Assembly: GCF_000237925.1 (NCBI RefSeq) | Contig: NW_017386085.1 | Span: forward strand, 248,001 to 312,000 | DNA from: Schistosoma mansoni | Taxonomy: Eukaryota > Platyhelminthes > Trematoda > Strigeidida > Schistosomatidae | Direction: 5' to 3' | Length of the DNA stretch: 64,000 nt | Part shown: one piece after another, positions 56,945 through 64,000 of the stretch | Layout of the letters: each line of letters opens with the position of its first letter | Position numbering within the stretch: position 1 is the stretch's first letter | Notes under the pieces: model-generated | Seen by the model: the letters and a program-made list of their open reading frames with translations, nothing else | Databases searched by the model: none | What the model was told of the DNA's origin: nothing | Translations under genes and position numbers: made by a program

Positions 56945-59190
56945 ATGTGTGTTATACGAATGCTCGTAGTCTTCGGAATAAGATGTCTGAACTAAGTTTG
57001 ATGGTAGACGACTTAAATCCGGATATAATTGTTATCACCGAAACTTGGCTCACTGTAGATATAGACTGTTCTCCAGTCATTTCAGGCTACATCTGTGTCA
57101 GAAGTGATAGAGTTAGAAGTCGCAAGGGAGGAGGCATAATATTATATATTAGGGACCACTTCTGCATTAACTCGATCGTATCGGAGGCGCATGTAAGTGG
57201 TACGTGTGAGGTAGTATGTTGTACAATTAGGTCTAGAAACGGGTTAGTGACGATAGGAGGAATATATCGTAGTCCGTGTTGTCTCGCTGACGACTTTATC
57301 CTAAAACACGTCTGTTCTTGGAGTAAAGCAGAATGTTGTCTCATCGTTGGAGACTTCAATGCACCCCGTATAAACTGGATAGAGCTCACAGCTCCAGGTA
57401 GGGGTTTCGATAGCGTCCTTCTGTCATCAATTATTCAATGTGCACTTGTACAATGTATCGTTAAGCCGACACATATTGACTTGGAACATAATCCGTCATT
57501 GATAGACCTTGTCCTCACACACCACTGTGAAGATATCGTCGACATTCAACACCTTCCCCCACTGGTGAATAGTGACCATGTCGTACTTTCCTTTAAGTTC
57601 CGGATACATGGTATAGAATTTGCATCTGCTCCACCCCGTCCTAATATCTGGAGAGCTAATATTCCGGCAATAAGGGACTATGCTATCTCAATTGACTGGT
57701 CGGTCGGTGCTGATGGATCGATTGATGATGCATGGAATAGGTTCAAGTCTACGTTCGAATCCGTAACTCAACCGTTTATCCCATGGTCAGCACGTAAGCT
57801 ATCATATTGCCCCCCATGGATTAATAAGGAAACCCGGAAGCTGTTGAAGCGTAGGAAACACTTCTGGGACTTATTCTTGTCAACAGGTCAGGCATCATTT
57901 AAGTGCGAATATAAAAAAATCCGGAATATATGTAAAAAGACCATAGCTAAATCCCGCACGGCTTACGAACGACAGTTGGCATACGATAGCCGTACCTGTC
58001 CGAAGCGACTGTTTTCGTATGTTAAAAGGCGGACGAAACGTAGTGATGGTATCCCCTCATTACTGTTAAGCGAAAATTCAGCTTTATTGGCTGAATCTGA
58101 TCTAGCGAAAGCGGAGACATTTGCTAACTATTTCGGTAAAGTCTACTCTACGTGTAGTGTTACAACTACTTGTCCCGTTGACAATGAGATACCAGCCATA
58201 GGACCTTTGCACGTGACCGAGGATATTGTTCTTCCTTTGATAACTAACCTAAAACCTCGTAAGATACCGGGCCCCGATGGGTTACACCCACGTTTGCTGT
58301 CGTCGCTTGCGGACATTATCTCAAGACCTCTCACGATGCTCTTCAACATGTCCCTTTCACAGGCTCAACTACCTAGAGACTGGAAAGACGCCATAGTTAG
58401 TCCTATATTTAAGGATGGTCAGAGACGGATCGTATCTAACTACCGGCCTGTTAGCCTGACCAGTATAGTAGTTAAGTTGCTTGAAAAATTAATTCGGGCT
58501 AAGCTACTGAGCCACATAGATTCGTACAATCTGTTAACTCCTGAGCAACATGGGTTTCGTAACAAACATTCATGCTTGACTAACTTACTCATTGCGAGAG
58601 AGGATTGGACAGCTGCCCTAGACAACGGCCAGTCTGTTGACGTGATATTCATAGATTTTAGCAAAGCGTTTGATAAGGTTTCACACTTAGGCCTTATGCA
58701 GAAGCTCTCGAGCTTTGGAATAACAGGTGTTATACAGGAATGGATAGGAAGCTTCTTATGTGACCGCAGACAGAGAGTAAGGGTCAATGGGACTCTATCC
58801 GAATGGAAACCGGTCAAAAGTGGTGTACCCCGAGGCACCATCTTAGGCCCTTTACTTTTCCTTCTGTATATTAATGAACTACCTTTATTACTTAAGTCGT
58901 CGACGTTATTGTTTGCGGATGATGTTAAAATCTGGAGAACAATAAGAAATGAGACTGATCGTTGTTATCTGAAAGCAGATTTAGACGAGTTAGTTAGGTG
59001 GGCTCATGATTGGGGCCTGGAAGTTAATTCCAGGAAGAGCGTGTTCTTTTCCCCTTATCTTATCGTAGGACGCGAGGTGACCTTATACTGGCATTTCGTA
59101 TCTTTAATTATGATCTGGGTGTTAATATGTCTTACCTTTTTGCTCCCTCCAGCACTAATAATCTCCGGGGTCATAGCAAGAAGGTTCTGA
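56869..59190 (+). CDS. CR1 ORF2, endonuclease and reverse transcriptase
   Basis: Endonuclease: CYTNARSLRNKMSEL, IIVITETWL, GGIILYIRD, CLIVGDFNAPRINW and NSDHVVLSF. RT: KIPGPDGLHPRLL, NYRPVSLTSIVVKLLE, EQHGFRNKHSCLTNLL, FIDFSKAFDKV, SGVPRGTILGPLLFLLYINE, LLFADDVKIWR (catalytic FADD). It starts overlapping ORF1. After NSRKSVFF the sequence jumps because of a deletion, and the last 40 residues are not native. Confidence 0.9.
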   Translation: MGSQVLEANASETCVGRTYVSKNTLNVCYTNARSLRNKMSELSLMVDDLNPDIIVITETWLTVDIDCSPVISGYICVRSDRVRSRKGGGIILYIRDHFCINSIVSEAHVSGTCEVVCCTIRSRNGLVTIGGIYRSPCCLADDFILKHVCSWSKAECCLIVGDFNAPRINWIELTAPGRGFDSVLLSSIIQCALVQCIVKPTHIDLEHNPSLIDLVLTHHCEDIVDIQHLPPLVNSDHVVLSFKFRIHGIEFASAPPRPNIWRANIPAIRDYAISIDWSVGADGSIDDAWNRFKSTFESVTQPFIPWSARKLSYCPPWINKETRKLLKRRKHFWDLFLSTGQASFKCEYKKIRNICKKTIAKSRTAYERQLAYDSRTCPKRLFSYVKRRTKRSDGIPSLLLSENSALLAESDLAKAETFANYFGKVYSTCSVTTTCPVDNEIPAIGPLHVTEDIVLPLITNLKPRKIPGPDGLHPRLLSSLADIISRPLTMLFNMSLSQAQLPRDWKDAIVSPIFKDGQRRIVSNYRPVSLTSIVVKLLEKLIRAKLLSHIDSYNLLTPEQHGFRNKHSCLTNLLIAREDWTAALDNGQSVDVIFIDFSKAFDKVSHLGLMQKLSSFGITGVIQEWIGSFLCDRRQRVRVNGTLSEWKPVKSGVPRGTILGPLLFLLYINELPLLLKSSTLLFADDVKIWRTIRNETDRCYLKADLDELVRWAHDWGLEVNSRKSVFFSPYLIVGREVTLYWHFVSLIMIWVLICLTFLLPPALIISGVIARRF

Positions 59191-59345
59191 AACCGCGATC
59201 TAATAAATTAAAGGTGGGGTCACGTTTTTCTCATCGAGTGGTCAATGAATGGAACGCTTTACCAGAACAAGTGGTATCAGAACCATCAGTGAACATTTTC
59301 AAAAAGAAGCTGGACCTTCACTGGAAGGAAATCTGTCAGGATTAA
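59127..59345 (+). CDS. CR1 ORF2 C-terminal piece after deletion
   Basis: Another frame picks up the CR1 end: LRGHSKKVLKPRSNKLKVGS, FSHRVVNEWNALPEQVVSEP, NIFKKKLDLHWKE, stop at 59343-59345. It shows that the deletion also shifted the frame. Confidence 0.8.
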   Translation: MSYLFAPSSTNNLRGHSKKVLKPRSNKLKVGSRFSHRVVNEWNALPEQVVSEPSVNIFKKKLDLHWKEICQD

Positions 59346-59589
59346 CACAGGTTCATCAACCTACTATCCTTATTACTGAAGACTGAAGACTGAATGAGAT
59401 TGAGGGTTGAAGGTTGTTACATACAATCGCTAATTGCTCGCAAGATAACCGGCAATTTTTCAAACCGTTGGTTGAGACTGTTGTTGGCGCTGGTAGTTTG
59501 TACCTAGTCCTGAATTAGCCCAATCCACACACATCAATGTTTCGTGATTACAGTAAGCCCGATTCTCTCTGTTTTATTGTTGCATTATT

Positions 59590-61090
59590 CACATCACTCA
59601 CTACATAAAAAGAACAGCGGCGTTTTTCCTCGCTGAGTTAATTTTATTTTGATCGTTTATTACGGATCAAGACTACTATTTTCTCTTTAATTTAATTCAT
59701 TTCAGTTAAAGTGTTCGCCAAGAGTACCGTTTTTTCGGGTTCTTTCTGTATTTGTTTGTACATTTGGTTCTAACACTAAAGTTTTTCACTTTTTCTGATC
59801 ATCTGTTTATCTTGTCTTTGGGTATTGCTTGTATCTAGTTTCTTTCTGAAAACGTCATATTGGTAACTAGACAGTCCAAAAAACGATTGCCAACGCCCAG
59901 ATTGTCGATACCCTGAGGAAAGTGGCATGCAGTGCGATGAGTGAAAAGAATGGTACCACAAAGTCTGCACGAATCTAACGCTTTCAAACAGTTTAGTAAA
60001 AATAGTTGAGTATGGTTGTGTCAGTAGTGCTGCCCGGACACAAATAGCTTTCCAGCCAAAGCTATTGCAATGGTGAACGCTGCTAAAACCAGTGTAAGCA
60101 TGTGTAGTTGAGACACATCAAATAGTACTCGCTCGGTCGATAAATAGGTCGATGTGGAGTTGCCCCAAATAAGCTCAGAGTCGATTGACTTACATGGGTC
60201 AACGGAGGAAGAACGGCTTATAAAGAGGTCTGTTAGAAATAAAAGCTCAATCAAGGAAGTTTCTCATGTCTTTCACCCTCAAAACAGCAGCAAGCAGGAA
60301 ACACCTAGAAAACCTAATCGTAAGGCTTGGTCTATTTCTATCAGGAAAAACAACAACCTGATTACCTAAGTCACCAACAATCATCCAGAATCCCACAGTG
60401 TGTGTAACGTGACTGTGATTGCTACTACAATGGATGTTTGTGAATGGTTACAGATTAAGGATAGGAAACAACCTAATGTTGCTAAAGAAGAGTCAGACTT
60501 TAAAACACTAGCTGATAAATTGAAGACTGATCATAGTGACAGGTCATTTGTCTTTCGTAGAGTGAAGACATAGAGCTCAGAACTCGTTTTGAGCCTGACA
60601 TCGAGTTGATAAAAGAGCTATTAAACCAGTTAACGCCTCAGAATAACTCTGAAGTCACCTTGCTGGAGGTTTATAGATTAGGTAAACAAAAAGACATGAA
60701 ACAGAATCAAACCGGGCTGTTAAAAGTAGTATTGAAATCTCCCGATGAAAGGGACTTAGTACTACAGAAATGGACATAAACCATGGGGATCTGGAGGTTT
60801 TGTCCGTAAACATATGCCGCTCGCGGACCGTGTAAAAAGACGGAAGCTGCAAAAGAACTAAAACTAAGGTTGGATGCTCGCGAGGACCTTAGAATTGTAA
60901 AGTTTTGAGTGGTGAGGCTTCGATGGAGATAGACTCTACCAAGCCGGGTGTAATAGCAGTCACAGAAACTTGGTTGACGCAGTCTGTAGACAGTAGGGAA
61001 ATTGATTCTGAAAGCTTTTCCCTTTGTTGTTCTGTTACCTAAGCTGCTACAGATTTTGGTCTCTTAGCAATTTTGTCCAGGGAGGTTGCA
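59590..61090 (+). mobile_element. Older CR1 LINE, 5' part
   Basis: Leader homologous to 55480-55660 (TTGATCGTTTATTACGGATC, TTTCAGTTAA). Decayed PHD-like finger (CRYPEESGMQCDE near 59.9 kb), RRM-like part (VTLLEVYRLGKQKD near 60.66 kb, LKVVLKSPDERDLVLQKW) and the start of endonuclease (GVIAVTETWLTQSVDSREI near 60.95 kb). Several stops; ends near 61090. Adjacent to but clearly older than 55420-59380. Confidence 0.75.
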
Positions 61091-61282
61091 TTCTTTATTC
61101 ACGTTTGGTGATTGATGATACAGCTCAGAGTTTGTACAAAACGTATCTATGGGCTATCGACTTAGATGGTTTCTTTCCCCACTTGTGTTTTGTTTTCGTT
61201 TAATCTGTGTACATAATTCATGTTTCGACCAAGTATCAAATGGTTACTTTAGAAAATCGTTCTATATTTTCTATCTTTCCAG

Positions 61283-61486
61283 CAAGTTAGCGTAATCCAG
61301 TGTTTCAAAACTATTCTTTGGGGAATGACTATTCAAAATGAAGTTTTTTGTCAGTCCTATGGTTGTCTCGATCTTAATCAGAACCTATCTAAAGGCGGAT
61401 GCCATGAATCACCGTCTCAACCTTCCAAGTACCGTTCCACACCAAACCTATTAGCTCTGTCTAAAAGTCAGATGGAGAGGATTCAG
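61283..61486 (+). CDS. RhoGEF exon, N-terminal Ser-rich region
   Basis: Acceptor TTTCCAG, donor ATTCAG|GTAATT, phase 0 both ends if spliced from upstream. ATG at 61325 is an alternative start. Encodes MTIQNEVFCQSYGCLDLNQ and a Ser/Pro-rich stretch. Confidence 0.65.
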
Positions 61487-62673
61487 GTAATTCTTTTTCA
61501 ATCAATATTCCAATTATTAGATCATATCTGAGTTTTATGATGGTGAAGAAGTTCTTGTAAGTGATCTGAAAACTGTCGTTAAGGTAAAAGTCGAACATAT
61601 TTTATTTAACTGGTTCTAGGTGTACAAATATCCATTAGAAAAATTGGGTATACTTACGTCAACGGAAATAAATCATCTGTTTTACTCAATAGAAGCTATT
61701 ATACCAGTTTTTGAAGGTTAGTTAGTTTTCATTATGTTGTTCCTATGTTTTAGGGCTAGCAAATAGTCTTTCATCAGAACTGAATAAATATTTCAGCATA
61801 CCATACATAGGAATGATCTTATATCTGTGGGTAAGCTTGCTGAGTTTCTGTATTTTTGATAAAAGTATATAGAGTTTACTTGACTCATTATTTTAGAACT
61901 TTTCTGACATCTTTAATTAAACAGTGTTGTTTGCGAAGTGACAGTATTGGAAATGAGGGTCAATGTTGAAGTCAATCATAGTTCTTACGTTAAGAGAAGA
62001 AATACTGACTGGTGTTTAGATATAGTTGTTGGAAGAAAGAGGAGGTACTAGAACTTTCTGTAAGTCAATTGATGGAGTAGGACATTACTACCTTTTAATC
62101 ATTATTGTTGGGTTTTCCATAAACAACTATTTCTAGTGTAACATTTGTACATGGTATGCTCTATTTGGTGTTCTTATCTTCTGTTAACTACCATCATTTT
62201 AAATTAATGGATTTTGATGTGGCAGCTTTTGTGTATGCTTCAAACTAACACTTCTGCACAAATCCTGAACTAGATAAAAAAATAGGACATTAGCTAGGCG
62301 AATGAGGTATGTTGGAGTATCTCAGTTAATTTTTGAATTGTATATTCTGTAGAAACTGAGATTATCATTCTACTAAATATTTTCTCGTATTAGTTAGGTC
62401 TTGAAGTAATAACAAAGCCACAACCTGATTACCTTAATTATGGACGTAAATGTTATGCATACCCAACACAGAATTATGTTCAATCTATTTGTGAGAATTA
62501 CATCGAGATAATGCCTTCATCAATAAAACTTCTCTTGGATTATTCAGCACACTTATATGAAGCACGTAAATATTTTGAAGCGTTACGCGAACAAAAGCCT
62601 GCTTTTATTGATTTCCTTTCACGTTGTTCACATACACATTTCAGTAAACGTTTGGATTTGTGGCATTTCTTGG
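61283..62673 (+). CDS. RhoGEF (DH domain) protein, ARHGEF3/NET1-like, 5' part
   Basis: A guanine-nucleotide exchange factor for a Rho GTPase, by family. Exons 61283-61486, 61620-61716, 61754-61830 and 62394-62673 join in frame (phases 0, 0-1, 1-0, 0-1). The first encodes a Ser-rich lead (PSKYRSTPNLLALSKS). The second begins the DH domain (LGILTSTEINHLFYSIEAII). The fourth has FIDFLSRCSHTHFSKRLDLW, which aligns with the FLQRCLESPFSRKLDLWNFL block of ARHGEF3/NET1. The next exon, expected to start the IPRSRL-type helix and later the PH domain, is not in the window. Earlier exons may lie upstream, because 61283 follows an acceptor (TTTCCAG) and reads open through its ATG at 61325. Confidence 0.82.
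61620..61716 (+). CDS. RhoGEF exon, start of DH domain
   Basis: Acceptor TTCTAG, donor GAAG|GTTAGT, phase 1. Encodes VYKYPLEKLGILTSTEINHL, the first conserved helix of the exchange domain. Confidence 0.8.
61754..61830 (+). CDS. RhoGEF small exon
   Basis: 77 bases between short introns (37 bases before it). Encodes LANSLSSELNKYFSIPYIGM and five more residues, ending TGG|GTAAGC. Placed by frame and splice borders. Confidence 0.7.
62394..62673 (+). CDS. RhoGEF exon, core of DH domain
   Basis: The acceptor CGTATTAG is preferred over the TTAG four bases later, which would give an early stop. The exon encodes YVQSICENYIEIMPSSIKLL and FIDFLSRCSHTHFSKRLDLW and ends TTGG|GTAATT in phase 1, fitting a following Asp codon. 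Confidence 0.82.
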
Positions 62674-63087
62674 GTAATTCATTCTTGTAGTATTTTTGTA
62701 TAAGATTGTTTTGTGAGTTAAGTCATATGCTTTTTTGCATCTTGCAGTTGACAATTATTCTTAGTTATCATATCGATAATTCTAATATTGTTCAATTGGT
62801 TGGCTATATCATTGTTGCAGATTCAAGTTTATATATATATATAGCTGGGTAATTTCCGCTCTTAAGTAAAGGCTTAGAACATTAGCTTGAATGAAGTTAT
62901 AAAGTTGGTTTAATACTGGGGTAAGATCCTATAGCCACAATAACGTAGTTTATCATCAACTCATGATTTGGAGTTTAGATTAATAATACAGTAGATAATT
63001 AATTTACTAATGAATCTCTTTTAGGGTATCTATATCTAGTAAGTGCTCGTAAACCTTGATAGATTACAAAGTCATTTATTACCAAGA

Positions 63088-63088
<1 letters not shown>
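62674..63088 (+). other. RhoGEF intron, nothing recognised
   Basis: Begins with the donor GTAATT. AT-rich, with a short TATATATATATA run near 62830. Confidence 0.5.

Positions 63089-63122
<34 letters not shown>
63089..63122. repeat. (TA)n microsatellite
   Basis: About 17 uninterrupted TA units in the intron following the last visible RhoGEF exon. Confidence 0.95.
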
Positions 63123-63127
<5 letters not shown>

Positions 63128-63207
63128 GGAGAGCGAAAGATTGGAACATTTGGTTGGACGATTAAACCATGGGAATTAGTAAAATTTGTACTGATTACTA
63201 CTTAACA

Positions 63208-64000
63208 TCCAAATACCCTGGTACTGTCGAAAGTGTGGAGAGTCCATTCTCATGCAGTTTATAACCTCTGCCAGGTATGTCCTACTTATTATTACCTTCA
63301 CGGGACAAGAGTTTTTCTGAATATGAAAGTGTCATATATGAACGAAGAATAAGTGAATAGTAACTGCTAGAATGTGTTTGTGGACTATTACTACATATAT
63401 TCTTATCAGATTATTATGTAACTAGATTACACATATATTCATATTATTTTATTCATAAGCTTTCATTTGACCGATTAACTACTGTTATACGACTTACCAT
63501 ACTTAATTTATTCCTAATCTGTTGTCCACAGTCTTCTACACTCAACTGCCACTTTTGGCTTGATCTTGTATAATAATTATTTTTAATTTGATAGTGTGGT
63601 GTGGTCTAGTCTGCTTGTATATAAACCACATATGTCTGAAGTATATGATTCATACAGCGGCGGCGGATATTGTGTTATGGACTCAATGGGCAGAGTCAAG
63701 CGAGTTGACTCAAGGTTGCTAGTGCTAGTTAACGTATGATTGGTTTGGCACAGGGACAGTGCCATAGAAGTCGGTACTCTGATTATCGATTTTGTCACGT
63801 GATGTTTAAAGGGCCATAGAACATAACAGAAAGGACGAAAAGCGAAATCCTGGATGCGGAGAGTCCACCTTGGGGGAGTTGGAAAATTCCCATTTCAAAC
63901 TAGTGGTGTACATGGGCTCCAGAATTTCAAGGGGATGAATAATGTTCGAACCATGAGACAATAACTACCACTATCACTCCTCTACCTCATGGATCAGATT
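63208..64000 (+). mobile_element. Short RTE derivative, split by a solo LTR, runs off the window
   Basis: Leader 63208-63329 (CCCTGGTACTGTCGAAAG, AGAGTCCATTCTC, CTCTGCCAGG) and continuation 63829-64000 (GGACGAAAAGCG, GGGGGAGTTGGAAAA, ATGGGCTCCAG). Same family as 31359-31904. Confidence 0.75.
63330..63828 (+). mobile_element. Solo LTR inserted in the RTE derivative
   Basis: 499 bases, TGTCATATATG...CATAACA, with 5-base duplication GAAAG at 63325-63329 and 63829-63833. Removing it restores the RTE derivative. TATATAAACC box near 63620. Same family as 17695-18207; no internal coding sequence. Superfamily not determined. Confidence 0.82.

Larger units (their letters stand above)
55420..59380 (+). 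mobile_element. CR1 LINE, nearly full length with internal deletion
   Basis: 5' leader from about 55420 (homologous to the older copy at 59590), ORF1 (55703-56944), ORF2 (56869-59190 and a last piece 59127-59345), 3' UTR with GGATTAACACAGGTT, and a short tail of GAAGACTGA repeats. A deletion near 59085-59125 removes the part between RT and the C-terminal block. Plus strand, between the second-family SINE and the older CR1. Confidence 0.87.

Noticed and set aside
1-64000. CRISPR arrays, bacterial operons, ribosome binding sites
   Set aside because: The window is clearly eukaryotic: spliced genes, LINEs and SINEs. No regularly spaced direct repeats were seen.

Overview
The window looks like nuclear DNA from a blood fluke (family Schistosomatidae, probably Schistosoma). 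It is AT-rich and intron-rich. It carries Sm-alpha-type tRNA-derived SINEs with hammerhead ribozymes, RTE (SR2-like) and CR1 LINEs, Ty3/Gypsy and BEL/Pao remnants, and genes split by introns of only 37-40 bases. The species cannot be fixed from the sequence alone.

Host genes. (1) 2316-20204, plus strand: the last five exons of an axonemal inner-arm dynein heavy chain, DNAH10; the rest of the gene lies upstream of the window. (2) 26785-34110, plus strand: an MDH1B-type, malate-dehydrogenase-like gene in five exons, with its start exon not found. (3) 40684-41485, minus strand: the first six exons of RSU1 (Ras suppressor protein 1, leucine-rich repeats), split by five consecutive micro-introns. 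Part of it occurs again, inverted, at 43952-44348, directly after a 200-base N gap. (4) 42831-43046, minus strand: a possible small unrecognised gene. (5) 61283-62673, plus strand: the 5' half of an ARHGEF3/NET1-like RhoGEF domain that runs off the right edge. DNAH10, and by inference MDH1B, point to cilia and sperm flagella.

Mobile DNA fills introns and intergenic space. 1-3870: Sm-alpha SINE pieces, one as a head-to-tail 334-base unit. 5320-5780: BEL/Pao fossil. 8756-14140: a short RTE derivative split by a young, nearly whole Ty3/Gypsy element (9159-14019). 17695-18207 and 63330-63828: two solo LTRs of one family. 21388-24200: an old, gutted Gypsy element. 34120-37115: minus-strand RTE debris. 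39265-40620: an SR2-like RTE. 48880-54735: a minus-strand CR1 split by one Sm-alpha/hammerhead + RTE insertion (49572-53611) with a 14-base target duplication. 55088-55311: a second hammerhead-bearing SINE family with inverted-repeat ends. 55420-59380 and 59590-61090: two plus-strand CR1 copies, whose ORF1 carries a PHD-like zinc finger.

The most interesting material is the ribozyme-bearing retroelements. Two hammerheads (49661-49715 and 55208-55256) keep every core position needed for cleavage. They belong to different tRNA-derived families, and one is fused to the 5' end of a near-complete RTE LINE within a single insertion. Several foldback (snap-back) repeats and the inverted RSU1 copy need checking against raw reads before being taken as biology.
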